Numbered from the stretch's first letter, positions 1 through 12,903 are shown. The stretch: 64,000 nt of DNA from Ectocarpus siliculosus (GCA_000310025.1 FN649732.1:420169-484168); one strand, 5' to 3'. A program made the numbers and translations. Notes: generated from the letters alone by a model not told the origin.

Positions 1-962
1 GTGCGAGGCCTTGCCTCGACCGCTTCATGCCACCCTTGCGTGGTACATGCATGTCTGCTCAGTCGAAACGGCACTGCTGTAGTGCAAATCTTCAGCACAT
101 AACGATCTTTTTTGCTTCGCACACACTGTTTGATCTGCGGGCAAATGAGGTACGAGGTACTGTAGAGGGATCGGAACGGTTTTTCATCTGAAGATAACAG
201 CAACAACAACAACATCACATGTCAAGCCCGGACGCACAACGATCATCGTACAAGAGATCGCTTGTCACATTAGTTCAAACCTCCTCCCGCTTTTCATACT
301 TCAAACGAGAGAATCGCTGATCACATAAGTTCAAACCTCCTCCCGCTTTTCAAACTTCAAACGAGAGAAATGAAACACTCACCGGAGGCAACATCTACAC
401 ATATTTTACCACACCACACCAATCCACAAAACTCATTATTTCACCATCACTTCTTATACCTAGACGTTTGATCCAGAGGAACCTGTATTCTAGTCTGCTA
501 CGCTGCGTTCTACCCAGCAACAAGGGTTACACAAATCTCGTCCCATCCTCCTACTTTTGTGGCTTGTGGCGTCACAACTCATCGTCAGAACGTTGTTCGC
601 AGCATTCGGCCCCTCAAGTGCGCTACAGCAGTGGGCGGTGGCACGCGCTCGCGTCTACGTCGGGGGGGCTTCTGCTTGGAAATCGCCAGCGACTTCGTTT
701 ATCTCGACCCCGGGTAACCCAGAACAAACTCCAAACGAAACGATAGCCCTCGCCGGGGTGGCGTGGAATCCAACAAGGTCACTGCGATATCCAGCACCAT
801 CCAGCAGCTCCTGCAGGAAAGGCACAATCCGTGCTAAACATACAAATGTCCACGGCAACTCCTTCATACACTAGCCGGCGGTCAACGCCAATTTCTGCCG
901 CGGCCGATTTCTACCGCCGCTGTAGCCAAGGTACATGGAGAACCACATAATAAAGCAGGATT
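1..962. other. Gene-free left edge with a short tandem duplication
   Basis: No exon or domain is recognisable here. A unit of about 55 bp is present twice in tandem at 265-319 and 320-369, differing by a few bases. Positions 150-222 carry, on the minus strand, one copy of a dispersed family that joins a (GTT)n run to the motif AAAACCGTTCCGATC. The stretch ends where the last exon of the CAP gene begins on the minus strand. Confidence 0.5.
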
Positions 963-3900
963 TCACTCTTCAGCGCGGGTGCCGTCGTAATTGCATTCAC
1001 TTTCGGTTTTGGATGGAGGCAACACGTACGTCGTTGTTTGGCCCTCCCAGTTGCCCCTGCAAGGAAATATCGAAAAATCAAATGAAACGCGACAGAACGG
1101 ATTTGCTACATGTATAGGACAAGGGTTGGTGAGAGTTGCATTTCTTTCGTTTGCCCTGATGGGTGGCAGGATTGGCGAATGTACGGAAACTATTGCACAT
1201 ACGTATGTTCAGGTCGAACGATCACCAGTTTTGTTTGTAGGCAGGCACAGGTAGTCAGTCATACGTGGGTTTTGTGACTTTCTCCGTCTCACCGTACACG
1301 GAACTGCAGCAAGAAAATGCAACGAGACGGAGAGATGGGGGTCGGTATTATCAAGATGGGAGGGGGGCAACTACATCCATAAAACGACGGAGTGCACGTG
1401 AAGCAGGACAGACATGAACTCCTCTGCTTCCGTTTCACAGCGACAAACTCAAAACACGTCGTATAGTCTATGTGTGGCCATACTGAGCTACGGGATATTG
1501 CGGCATAAGCGCCAACGTTTTCTTGGACGGCTCACTAAGTGTGCCGCACGCTTGGAGCAGTCGTGGTTAGAGATCAAGATGGACAGAGAACATAGGTGCA
1601 CCGATAACTACTACGCATCATTGCATAATATATCGGATTCTGTTTCTACGACTGTCTGAAGCCGTAAGTTGATGGACCGCATTGTGTTTGTCCATTTTTC
1701 GAGTACGGCTGTCTGTGAATCATACGAGAAGCCAGCAACGCGTGCTGCGAAACGCGAAAAGCGTTTCAGCACCATGAAAGGTTCGTGTCTGCAGCGTGAG
1801 TAATCAGCACACACTAATCCCTCGAAAGTTGATGAAAAGAGAAGCGGGGTGGTGGCATTGACAATACGTGAGGAGGCGCAGCTGTGTAAATACACTCGCC
1901 CGCAGGGAGGCTAGAGCGAGAGGTTATTACTCTCATGTGTGATCAATACGACCGAGGGCGCAGACGTGTGCTTTCTGGAAGGCGTGCTCTGGAGACCGTA
2001 ACAAGACAATGTGAATTAAGGACTCACGGTGGGTTGTAGTTGCAGGTGAGGAATTCGTAAGACCAGCCGCTCTTATGGCACGAAGCCACGGCGCAGCCGA
2101 GCTGAGTGGTTTCGGTCCACAGCATGGCGGTCGCGTGCCCCTCGTAGGTGGTCCGGTCTCCCTGTGTGACTTCATCGTCGTCTGGGCATTCATTCGTCCG
2201 TTCGGCAGACAACACGTATTCATTGATGGCGGCAGCAGAGCGCGGGTTAGGGAACCCATTTGCGCTCGTCGCCGTCTGAAGATACGCGTGAATTCATAGA
2301 CTGCCGGATAGTGCGGCTACACACTGCGGGAAACTGGCCCAAGGTCAGATAACTTCGTCGAAAATTCACTAAAGGAAACGATGACAATAGGTTATGATAG
2401 ACAGACACACATGTCCAACCGCACCAGTGTGGAGGGGCGGGAAGTCAGTGATATTGAGGAAATAGAGAGAACCACCACTGCGAGGGAGGAAACGTAACAA
2501 CCACGTGAAGCAGTCGAGGGCTCCGATAGAGCGGGTACGTGCTCGACCAGAAACTCGGGTTATACCCAACGCCGGCGGAAGACACGATAAGACAATATAT
2601 ATTTGTCGGGGCGCAATGAATCGTAGTACAAAAATGGACAAACGATGTGCTGAATGCTGCCCGTGCCGCCCCAACGTTTCTTAGAAACCACCTAGAGGAC
2701 ATAATCTACTTGGTGGGAGGGACGCCCGGGTGATCGGAAGACTTGGGTGTGGCAATCGCGAACGACGGTAGAACAGATTGCACAAGCTATGCCACAAAGA
2801 GCGAACGAAACACAACGAAGCGCCGAGCACTCACACCAGCGAACGGCGGCGTTCGTAGCCTGTGTAGCAGCCGTCGCCGGCGGTTGTCCAGCACAGGTAA
2901 AGGTTCTCTCCGTAACTTGAGGTGCTGTGCCCCATTGTGCCGCAGTTAGTGGCAGAGGTCATTTTTTGGGCGTAGTCCTGCAATTCACAGTATCCCCCCC
3001 GGGGGGGGGGGGGGCATTAGCTGGACACAACGAGAAACGAAACCTCGGCGTAGTCGACGCAAAAAAATCGTGAACTTGAGCCTGGCTGGAGGGGTCGAGG
3101 CGACAGGGGCGCGGGAGGTACAAACACGAATGAATACCTTCGTTCTTGATGCCGGGTGGCTCGAAACCAGTCCGAGAAATTTTGTTACTTCAAGTAATAA
3201 AAATATTTGCAATGCTCGTGGGAAAACATGTTCCAAAACTTCGTGCCGACTTACTCAGAGTTTCGATTTCGTCAACGGCGAATTTCCGAGATTCTGCGGG
3301 CCTCGCCGTTGATATCCACACCGTTATCCAGCATGAAAGTTGCGGTAACAACTCTTGCAATCAAGTGCCCACGACATGTTCAGCCCTCCAGACTCACTCA
3401 CCCTCGCGAAGGAAGCTACTTCGTCACTCCAGACCAGGGGGTCGGCGCCGTGCATGCACCTGTCGCAACCCGTTTTCATATCGCCAATCATAACAGGTGC
3501 ATGAAAACGCGCCACCGAGGGCGTTAATGCTTTTCTTCGACAATATCAGAGCAAGACGCGAGACTCGTCATGCAGGATGGTACACTTTCTTTCACCAGAG
3601 TTCGCTGGAAGACGAGACTTCACGAACGGCTATGCACCCTCGATAACATGTCGGCCATTCTCTCGCAGGAAACCAACACGACAGCCCTCCACACTTCCAA
3701 TGTCGAAGGCCCCCCCGCCTAGCTGAAAACCTCTCCTAAAAAAATGTCAACTACACTCGCTCCCCATTCGCCCTCAGCTCGTTCAAGACATCGACCGGCG
3801 GGAGCACGATAAACGAACAACAATCACAGGTCTTCGGGGCCGTACGGAAGCGAAGCCTTTCGACATCTGCACGCATCCATCCGCAAAAAATTGTACCTGC

Positions 3901-4570
3901 GAGCAAAGAGATTGGCAACCTGAACAACTTCCCGGAATATGTGGCGTACATTGGCTTTTTCCGCCTTCCTGGAACACACCGCTGCGTACATTTCGTGCCG
4001 TGTGTCTCCACACCTTCCCCACTCTCTCTCGCCTGATCTGGTTGTGGCGTTCGAGAAGCTCCTGATACTCCCCAGGGTCATCGCCCCCGCCTCCACTCGG
4101 AGCGGTCGCGGGCCCGGCCTCGGGTCCAGGGGTGGGTTTCGAGGTAGGTTCCGCGGTAGGCTCCGTCACGGGGGAGGGGGTCGTCTTAGCCTCGGGTACA
4201 GGGGGGGGTTTCGAGGTAGGTTCCGTGGTAGGCTCCGTTACGGGGGACGGGGTCGTCCTAGTCTCGGGTGCAGGAGTGGGCTTCGAAGTAGGTTCCGCGG
4301 TAGGCTCCGTCACAGGGGAAGGGGTCGTCCTATCCTCGGGTACAGGAGTGAGTGTCGAGGTAGGTTCTGCGGTAGGCTCCGTCACAGGGGAGGGGGTCGT
4401 CCTATCCTCGGGTACAGGGGTGGGTTTCGAGGTAGGTTCCACGGTAGGCTCCGTCACAGGGGGCGGGGTCGTCCTAGCCTCGGGTACAGGAGTGGGTTTC
4501 GAAGTGGGCTCCGACGTGGGCTTGGAAGGCGTCACGGGGGACGGGGTGGTACCATCGTGCTTCTCAACAG
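963..4570 (-). CDS. Secreted CAP/PR-1-like (SCP/TAPS) protein with Pro/Thr-rich stalk, five exons, 5' end missing
   Basis: Exons on the minus strand are 4570-4033, 3459-3402, 2977-2837, 2275-2028 and 1056-963, ending in TGA. The phases agree throughout and give 359 codons plus two leading bases. The first exon encodes a Pro/Thr-rich stalk and then the CAP start (EYQELLERHNQIR). The next exons give HGADPLVWSDE, the GHSTSSYGENL segment with its cavity His and Glu, the CAP1 signature GHATAMLW, the CAP2 signature CNYNPPGNW, and a short tail. CAP proteins are usually extracellular; many bind sterols or lipids or act in defence, but the role here is unknown. The intron after 4033 would use a GC donor, since AG|GCGAGA joins the domain exactly. 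No signal-peptide exon could be found between 4571 and 4979, so the start is open. Two WSC genes lie upstream on the same strand. Confidence 0.85.
4110..4511 (-). repeat. Coding minisatellite: 72-bp units (24 residues) in the CAP gene stalk
   Basis: Five full units and one partial unit of a 24-residue motif of the type EPTSKPTPVPEARTTP follow each other in the first known exon of the CAP gene. Units differ at a few positions (EAR, EDR, ETR, EAK). The periodicity leaves long open frames on the opposite strand that are not genes. It probably forms an extended, O-glycosylated wall stalk (inference). Confidence 0.85.
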
Positions 4571-4979
4571 CTGGTGGAGGGAAAACGAAATCGTTACCAT
4601 GATGTCAAAACAGCGAGAGGAAAACAAGGGAAAACGTGGGCCAAAACAAGAACCAGTCGATCAGTATTTGCGATATACAGAGCGACTAACAGATGAGGAG
4701 GTTGTTTCAATTCTTTCGAGAAGCTTCGTTTGGGCTGTGGCTTTTGTCCACCGAAACCTCGCTCTTCTCGTGCCGTAGAGATTGGGGACGAAAAAGGCTG
4801 CACAAACTACTGTAGCTACCGGAACGATTGTGTTAGGAGGAGAGCATCAACACCACCAACAGCACATCGCACGAAGGACAAAAGGGGCAAACAGTCTATA
4901 GGTGCATGACGACCGGCGGTCCTATGCGGCACCAACAGTGACTGGGTCCCATGCTTAGCCAGGGTTCATCCAACTTTCA

Positions 4980-7900
4980 CTACGACGCATACGCATACGC
5001 ACCGGCGTTCGTCGTGCAAGGGGCTATGCCGCACACCTCCCCGAGCTCGAGGATGGTACCCTCGCAGCAGTCCTCGGCCCCCAACCCGAGGTCCTTGCCA
5101 AACGTGGAGCAGCCCGGACCACCGCACTGTCCGCAACTGCGACGACACGATTGCATTGGTACGGGGCACCCACGGTTGTTGGTTGAAGTCACTCTGGTGT
5201 TAAAGATTTCGTGTGCACACGACGTGCTTCCAGACCCTCGCGGTTGGGAACACGGTCAAGGGCGTCCGCGTTGGAGCATACACGCATGGTTCCGAAATGT
5301 TCCTCGCGGACAGTACCTTCTTCGCGTTTCTGTTGATACACACAACACCTGGCAGCATCAGGAAGGAAACCTACATTATTTAACGTATGGTGCACGCTTC
5401 CAGGTAGTCGATATTGACATCCGTGGAAATCGTTGACAGTTTCCATGGAAGCCCACGGAAGCTGGCCACGCTTCCATGGAAGCTCAATGTACTTCCTCCC
5501 ATGGGAGCCACCTAACTTCCATGGAAGCCGTATGGAAGTTGCGTGGCAGATTCGCGCCACAACTTCCATGCGGCTTCCATGGAAGTAGATGTAACTTCCA
5601 TGGAAGTCGATCGGTTTCCATGGATGCAGTGGGTTGTTGCTTCCATGAAACTCTCGTCTTCAACTTCCACGGAAGTGCGAAGAGCTTCCATCGAAGTAAG
5701 ACTTTCATGGAAGTCCGTCCATCGATCCCCTCCACAAAGCTGGAAGGTACCTTCACGGAAGCACAATTACTCCCACGACAGTAACTTCTATGGAAGAAGC
5801 GTTGTATCGACTGGACAGCTAACTTCCATGAAAGACAAGCAACTTCCATGGAAGCAAATTCCACGGAAGCGTTCGTCTCGATTCCTTGGCAACTTCTAAG
5901 GAAACTCGGCAACTTCCATACAAGCCAGTCCAAGCACTTCCATAAAAATGTTTGAAGATGACGTCACGGGCAGACGATCTAAACACCAACTCCCGTCCTG
6001 ATAAACAGAGCACCAGCGACCAACCAAGCGTGGACCACACCACACATCCAGTCCACCTAAACCAACTGGGAAAGAAGGTACCTCGAATTGACCCTATAAC
6101 AAACCCTAACCCGAACCCAAACAACCCAGCAGACTGGAATGTCCACGCACGTGGCAAGCTCCAGGGGCTGATCAGCTGGGAAAGCACTTCCCCACTACTG
6201 GTCTTCGCTGCCGCAGGATCGAGACTATAATGGTTCCATGGAAGTCGCGTATAGTTTGCAGCTGGGGTCAGGGGGTATACTTCCATAGAAGTAGGGTGCT
6301 GATGCTTCCATGGAAGTAAAATATTATGCTTCCATGGAGGCTGGGCCGAATATGGCCTACTTCTTCCATCGACGTCCTGGAAGTGGTGTGGTGTGATCGA
6401 CTTCCGGGAAGCGCACCAAGCGACTCCGATAGGAGCTAGCTGACTTCCACAAAACTTCCATGGAAGTTGAAGCTTCCATGGAAGTTGATCGGGAACCCCC
6501 CGATACATAAACTTCCACGGAACTCGTCCGCACTGCCATGGAAGTTGTTTGCGAGCTTCCATGGAAGGTAAATCACACACTTCCATGGAGGAAGTCTACA
6601 CTACTTGCTTCCATGGAAGTAAAAGGCTACTGCCATGGAAGCTACACACATTTGTTAAATAACATAGGACGGCAACCAGGGGCTGCGTTCCCTACCCCAC
6701 CCGAATATCTGGTTGCTACGCACAGACATGGCCTAATGTGGACCACAGGGGTGAGAATAGGGTCCAAATGGCAATCAATCATCAGTCGGGGCCAAAAGAC
6801 TGACTCAGAACCATCTGAATAGACCTTTTTGTAGCCCAACCTGGGCTGTCATATTGGGGATACGGGGGTTCGGTCGGGTACATTCACAAACAACTACCAT
6901 GTATTTTGGGGTGTGGGGGAAAAAATGAGCCGTTATTGTTATAATGCAGGCATGCACTGCGGGGGGGGGGGGGGCGTGAGTGGCCCTGGATCCGAAATCT
7001 TGAGTTTAACAAGGGACGGCCGGAGCCAAAAAAGGGAAAGCGAAAGGGGGTTATTCAAAGGATGGATCATGAAAAACACCTGGCCACCCAACAAGCCCCC
7101 CCCTTGGACTCCATGCCCGGGGTACCCTCCCTGCCCCTCCCTTCCGCAATGGGCACATTTTTAATTTATTTTTTGAGGGGGAAACAAAAACCAAAATTAC
7201 CCCGGGTGTACCCCGGTGCGGAAAAAAAGTCCCGGTTATTTAAAAGGTTACCGGAAAAGGGACAATTTTTCCAACAAAAGCAACAAATTCCCGGCCCCAC
7301 TTATTTTAAATTTCCCCGGGAAAAAAAAAAAAACCATTTTTTTTCCTGCTACCCCAAATGGGTCAACCTTTTTCTTGGGGTTTGCCTTCCCATCAAGGGC
7401 TCCAAAACGCGTTTCCACCCCCTCCTTTTTCCCCGAACCTCCCCCCAAAAACAAAGGGAATTANNNNNNNNNNNNNNNNNNNNNNNNNNNNNNNNNNNNN
7501 NNNNNNNNNNNNNNNNNNNNNNNNNNNNNNNNNNNNNNNNNNNNNNNNNNNNNNNNNNNNNNNTTGGGGAACCCCCCAATACATAAATTTCCAGGAAATT
7601 CTTCCGCACTCCCATGAAAGTTGTTTGCGAGTTTCCAGGAAAGGAAATTCCCACATTTCCAGGGAGAAATTTTCCATTATTGGTTTCCAGGAAAGAAAAG
7701 GGTTATTCCCTGGGAAGTTACACACTTTTGTAAAATAACATGGGAGGGAACCCGGGGGTGGGTTTCCTTCCCCCACCGAAATTTTGGGTTGTTACGCACA
7801 GACAGGCCTTAATGGGGCCCCCGGGGGGGAAAATGGGTTCAAAAGGCCAATAATTCTTCATTGGGGGCAAAAAGATTGATTAAAACCCTTTTAAATAGCC

Positions 7901-10900
7901 TTTTTTTTACCCCACCTGGGGTTTTCTTTTGGGGGATAGGGGGTTTGGTTGGGGTACTTTCAAAAAAAATTCCCATTTTTTTGGGGGTGGGGGGAAAAAA
8001 AGGACCGGTTTTTTTTATAATGCAGCCATCCATGGGGGGGGGGGGGGGGGCGTGAGTGGCCCTGGATCGGAAGTCTTGAGTTGAGCAAGGTACGGCCGGA
8101 GCCAAGACAGGGAATGCGAGAGGCGGTTATTCAAAGGATGGATCATGAGACACACCTGGCCACGCAGCAAGCGCCGCCGTTGGACTCGATGCCCGGGGTA
8201 CCGTCACTGCACGTCGCTTCTGCAATGTGCACATGTTGAGTTGATTGTTTGAGGTGGATACAAAAGCCAATATTACCGCGGGTGTACGCTGGTGCGGAAG
8301 ATAGGTCCCGGTTATTGAGATGGTTACGGGATAAGGCACAATTTTTCCAACGAAGGCAACGAATTCCAGGCACGACTTATTTTAGATTTCCACGGTAGAA
8401 AGAACGATACCATTTATTTTCGTGCTACCCGAAGTGGGTCAACGTTTTCGTTGGGGTCTGCCTTCACATCAGGGGCTCGATAGCGCGTTTCAGCGCCGTC
8501 CTGTTGCCCGGAACGTCTCCAGAAGACAATGGGAATTAACGTCACATCGTCACAAAAAATCCAATCAATGCGGCTTTTTTTTGGTGAAGTCAAGCCAAGG
8601 TTGCAGAATTCTGACACAGCGGCAAATCACCATCGATAGGCATGAACCCGGGCATCTCCGAGGTTGTCGGAGATTCTGGGCTGTCCGTGCGGGCGGTCGA
8701 CGGAGACGGGGTATACCAAGCGTCTTCGCCGTGGTCGTCGTCGTCGCTACCCTCGTCGGCGCACTCGGTGGCGGTCTCGTCGTCGTCGTCGTCCAAGTAC
8801 TCGAACAGACTAAAGGCATAGTATCCGCCTGGGACGATCGGGGTGAGCACGGGGGGGCTACAGTACAGTCTGTGTTTCGGTGAAGAAATCCGAATAAGTG
8901 AGGAAGTATCCTGTTCGCGATTTTTGTTGGGAAAAGTAAAGGCGAGCGGGAATTGCATGCATAACCTTTCGAAATGCTGAGGTACGCAGTGACACGTAGG
9001 TCGTGTTTGTAGATGAGATACCCTACATGAGAGCGCAGGGAATGACTGGGTGGCATTTTTGATAGGATGCATTGTGCAGAAAAGGGGACGAGGAGGAGGG
9101 TGCAGAATGGGATGCTCATCGAATATTTATCAAGGTTCACAATGTCCTCCTACCGCGCTATTGGTTCGAGGACCGCTATGCCCTCTCCGGCTGGCCGGCT
9201 GGTAGGCTACCGTTCGCTCTCTCTGCCTCCCTTTCCGGCTCTCTTCCTAATGCCTGTCATTCCGCCCCTGGGTGTCGTGCTTCCGTCTCTTCCCTCGCCC
9301 TTTTAATTCGTCGCTCACCACAAGCTATCGCCGGGTCCCCGAAACAGCCGGCGATGCACTCGCCGTCCCCGTGCCGTTTGTACTCCTCGACGTCGTCGGT
9401 CGCACCACACCAGCACTCATCTCCGTACTTTTTCGTGTTACGTGAGGCGACGGCAGGAGTAGGCGGGCGAAAAGCCGAGAAGAGCAGCTATAGGGACGAC
9501 GTTGCACCAAGCACCGACACCGATACCAACAAGAATTCCAAGTTTTAATACCGCGCTTCGGCTGCTTGGTGAAATGCTTCCCGGGGGCGACGCAAGAGGA
9601 ACACGGCGATGATATTCTCACGGCGCGCTGCATCTCAACTCAGTGGAAGACTGCGCCGAATGCACTCAGCCCAAGCGTATACACGCACGCACACGAGAGT
9701 GAATGCACGCAACAACAACCCTTGGCGTTCGTGCGTGTGCTTCTTATACACATCCCTCACACCTGAGTGGCGTAGAAGCTCGAGCCGAACCTTTCACAGT
9801 AGACGCGGCAGACGTCCTGGGTCATGTTGTCCTGGAACTTTATCTTGTTTGCCAGTGCCCTGTCCTCCTGGTCATCTGCGAAGCAGCCTACATACTCGCG
9901 ACTGTCGGACGGCATTGGGCCGTCGAGTTTGTACAGGTCTGGACCAAAAACGAACAGAAACGAACGAGCAGTTAATGAGAGTACATGTGGTATACCAGAA
10001 AAACGGTTTGATAAGTGCACAATGACGAATGGTGTTGCATTGAATTAGCTCCAGCCTCGTTCGACCACGCGCCTGCGCCGATATTTTTCGACGTCGGAAA
10101 GGAAGAAGAAAAACGCACAAACCAATGAAACCTCAAGACCAGAGGAGTGTACTACTGTACAAGTCTGAAATAATCAAAGCATCGATTATTAGTACGCAGC
10201 GACAGAGTAACGGGGCTTACCGAAGGCATATAATCCTCCGCAAGTCTCAGCCTAATGGGGAAGGGAGATACGAAAACCAGAGAGGGAGCAGAGGAAGTGT
10301 GACATCGGGTTGGGTTGAAAAACGGTGATCTGTAGATTGTACGAATCGGGAACCACTTTGTTCATGCATGGGTTGGCCAACCTTATCTCCACGCGCTTAT
10401 CAATGAGGACATTAATGACATGTACGAAGGGAAACTACCCTCTAGACAAACCTTTCTAATGCATACCACGAGACTCAAATACGTCCTCCTGTTCCCACCC
10501 CGCCCCCCTGCCGCGCAAGCCAAGGCCCCAAACATTCAGAAATCTTGCGGGGGAAGTATTCAATAGGGCCGAAAGCAAGCGAGGAGTCGCAGCAGAGAGT
10601 AGTATCATTTTTTTACTAGGGGAATCGGCTAACCCAAGCCTGCCTGTGTACAGTAGTTCGCTCCATTGATATTTTTCATATGATTTCGTTATCCTCGCTA
10701 CAGTGGTTTGGAAATGGGAGCGTGAGTCTAAAATACCCGCCAGCGCGTTAGAGTATTTCTCGCAAATGACTCACGTCACATCCGTAGCAGCTAAGATCGC
10801 ATAGGTCCGCGTCGCCCTTGTCCGTCCCAGAGTGGCGAGAATAGTCAAGCTCCGTGTACCGGCTGCACCAGCATTCATACCCGTACTGAAGGGCCATGTA

Positions 10901-12903
10901 GGTGGCGCGTCTTCCGAAGCAGTGCTCGGCGCACATCTGGATGTGCGAGTGTGGAGCGGGGAAGGATTTGAACACGCATCGCTGACCACACGAACACGAC
11001 GCAGCTCGCCGTGGCCTGCTGCATTTTGAGTAAACAGACCGAAGAGGCTGGTTGTTTCAGGTTAGTTGTGCCGCGCGGCGAACCGTCCTCCGAAGGAAGG
11101 TTAATTCAGCACGTTGTGCGGGTCAGAGGCGCGCAGTCCATGCAAATGAAACCAAGTTCAGGGCCTCGCAGTCCATGCAAATGAAACCAACCGACACGGT
11201 ACAGACACCAACCGTGCAGAGTTTCATCCTGCTCGACGTAGCGCCGTCTCTGTCGCAATGACGAAACAGACAAGCACACCAACCCCTGAGGAGGCGGGGG
11301 CTAACAATAGTGATGCCGGGGTCTGATGCCGCCATTCATTCTGCTGCAGGATACGCACTTTGAACCATACGAATTGTATGGGATGTGGCTGGTTTCGCCG
11401 ACAACCCCAGGCCGCGAAGGGGGCCACTCACAGCGCTCGTCATAAGAGGTGACTTCATCAGGTGTCCGAGCACCCGGTCGGTTTTGTTGTCAGCAAAGCA
11501 TCCGATGTGCTCGTACTCGAGGGAGAATTCCTGGAGAGCAGTCGTAGTGCAAAACGCCCCAAAAAACACGAGTGGAAAAGAACAACCAAACAGTAATAAT
11601 CGTTTATCGGCGAAGGTTACCTACAGTACCGACTATCTGATACTCCACGAAGAATAGAAACACGTGCGGTGCAGGAACAACCCGTGCAGCAGGACTGCAA
11701 TGCACAAGAGGAATGAAACGCATTCTCAGTAGTTGACAACGTACAGCAGTCACATCGGAGACCGAAGAGCCCCATAGTAATAAACACCCCTTCGCGTGAG
11801 TATTGGGAAGTAATACGGTGGCCACAACCTACACGCCGCACCCGCTAATGGTTGTTAGGGCTCGTCCGAAGCCGTCCTGGTCTGGAGTGCACAATGTACG
11901 TACCGCCTTGACCCCGTCGTTGTTGCGCTTGCGGCATGGGCGAGATTTGCGGCTGGAGCGAGCGCCGTGATGTGAAGGGCCTTCATTTTTCTTGGAGACT
12001 TTCCGTTGGAGAGAGCTTCCTGTCTCAGCGACCAACCCCTCGCCCTGCACAACAACAGTCATGTAGTACTTACTTAATTCGTATGTCAAAACAAGGGACG
12101 AATCTGAGAGATCAAGGGGGAGGGGAAGGGGACCGCAGGGTGGGAGCCTGTCGTAGCCCATTGGAGTTTATGGACTTGAGCTAAAATGTAACGTGCAGTA
12201 TCGGCGTATCGGCGTATTGTCGGCATTGGCAGGAGCACGTCCTTTGACTTGCGTCCGACTGCCACAGTACGTAACCTTTTCTGTTCTTGTACGTGCCGTT
12301 CGTATATTTATATGCATAGAGGAGCCAACTGTGTGCTGCTTCCAGGACATGTCGCCGAAATGACCGCACTGTAGGCGAGCAGAAACATCAAGGGTCGCCT
12401 GCCTTCTGGCAGGAGGACTCTTACGGATAAGTGATCAAGTACGACGAGAAGAACACCTCGAGTGTAGATGTAATGCTGTACTGTAGTCTTTCATGATGTA
12501 GACAAACCACTACTGTAGAGAGATGCAAGAGACCATCAACGATTCTATGCTGTAGAGCAATGTAAGAGACCATCAACGAACCAAAATCCTGCAGTTTCCG
12601 CGGTCAACTACCGTCAGGACCAGAGGAAACAAGCGGGTCCTGCTCTTGATGCAACTTCGGCACGCTGGCCTGTCTGTATCAGCGCACACGCGCGCGCGGG
12701 CGAGCACACACACATGATACATGAAAGCGAATGACGACTACTGTAGGCTTCATCTCTGCCGGGTCCTTATTCGTATCTCTCATACGCCGAGAACACGTGT
12801 ATCGCACCTGAATTGAGTGGTCGCCCAGCCATACAGCCGCCGTCGAATCTTCCGCAAATGCGACGGGAGCCGCGCCGAGAAGGAGGGTCCAAAGCACCTT
12901 CAT
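4980..12903 (-). CDS. Secreted protein with two WSC domains and a C-terminal double-cysteine module, ten exons, 425 aa
   Basis: Minus-strand exons: 12903-12808, 12044-11904, 11530-11432, 10981-10775, 10251-10221, 9938-9763, 9427-9319, 8828-8631, 8219-8156, 5136-4980. They sum to 1,278 nt, exactly 426 codons, with all phases matching. Exon 1 is a signal peptide (MKVLWTLLLGAAPVAFA). A basic, Ser-rich linker follows. WSC 1 spans about residues 84-191 (EHIGCFAD, MCAEHCF, YGYECWCS, CGGLYAF) and WSC 2 about 205-295 (EYVGCFADD, VCRVYCE, YGDECWCG, ACGGYYAFS). Then come an acidic Asp/Glu linker, the module GIESNGGACCVAS, and a Cys-rich end (CGQCGGPGCS, EDCCEGT, CGIAPC). WSC domains are thought to bind glycans at the cell surface, so a cell-wall or matrix protein is likely. 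Exon 5 (31 nt) and the exon 8 donor are the least certain. The last intron contains a palindrome array and an assembly gap. Confidence 0.82.
5420..6660. repeat. Array of CTTCCATGGAAG palindromes in the last intron of the double-WSC gene
   Basis: The palindrome ACTTCCATGGAAGT and near variants recur dozens of times over about 1.2 kb at irregular spacing, often abutting. The spacers are unrelated to each other. Because the unit is its own reverse complement, the array looks the same on both strands and would form many small hairpins. It lies between exons 9 and 10 of the gene on the minus strand. Confidence 0.9.
6490..8540. other. Unmerged contig overlap: one locus present twice, each copy partly corrupted
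   Basis: The clean sequence at about 6,490-6,975 reappears in degraded form at 7,564-8,050. The clean sequence at about 8,035-8,540 appears in degraded form at about 6,960-7,463. Both copies change quality at a run of G (about 6,960-6,974 and 8,035-8,051). The degraded parts show stretched homopolymers and scattered substitutions, typical of reads failing past poly-G. The true locus is about 1.1 kb shorter than drawn, and open frames at 7.06-7.46 kb and 7.56-8.03 kb are meaningless. Confidence 0.9.
7464..7563. other. Assembly gap (100 N)
   Basis: One hundred N separate the two corrupted ends of the same locus. The gap has negative true length, since the flanks overlap. Confidence 0.99.
12513..12579. 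repeat. Short tandem duplication, 37-bp unit
   Basis: A unit containing AAGAGACCATCAACGA is present twice in tandem with a few differences. It lies in the first intron of the double-WSC gene. Confidence 0.75.

Noticed and set aside
3939-4778. A 279-residue Gly/Arg-rich plus-strand open frame and a 156-residue Gly/Val-rich frame.
   Set aside because: They are opposite-strand readings of the 72-bp repeat units in the CAP stalk exon.
5420-6660. A CRISPR-like array, because a short palindromic unit recurs with unique spacers.
   Set aside because: Spacing is irregular, units vary, it lies in a eukaryotic intron and there are no cas genes.
7062-8105. Several open frames around the first gap.
   Set aside because: The sequence is the low-quality duplicate of the neighbouring contig end, with false homopolymers.
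11640-11720. An extra Cys-rich exon (SCCTGCSCTAR) in the double-WSC gene,with plausible acceptor and donor.
   Set aside because: Including it breaks the reading phase into the next exon, while leaving it out gives a fully consistent model.
12185-12369. An extra exon in the double-WSC gene reading RKGYVLWQSDASQRTCSCQC.
   Set aside because: It ends in a stop without a clear donor, and the flanking exons join in phase without it.
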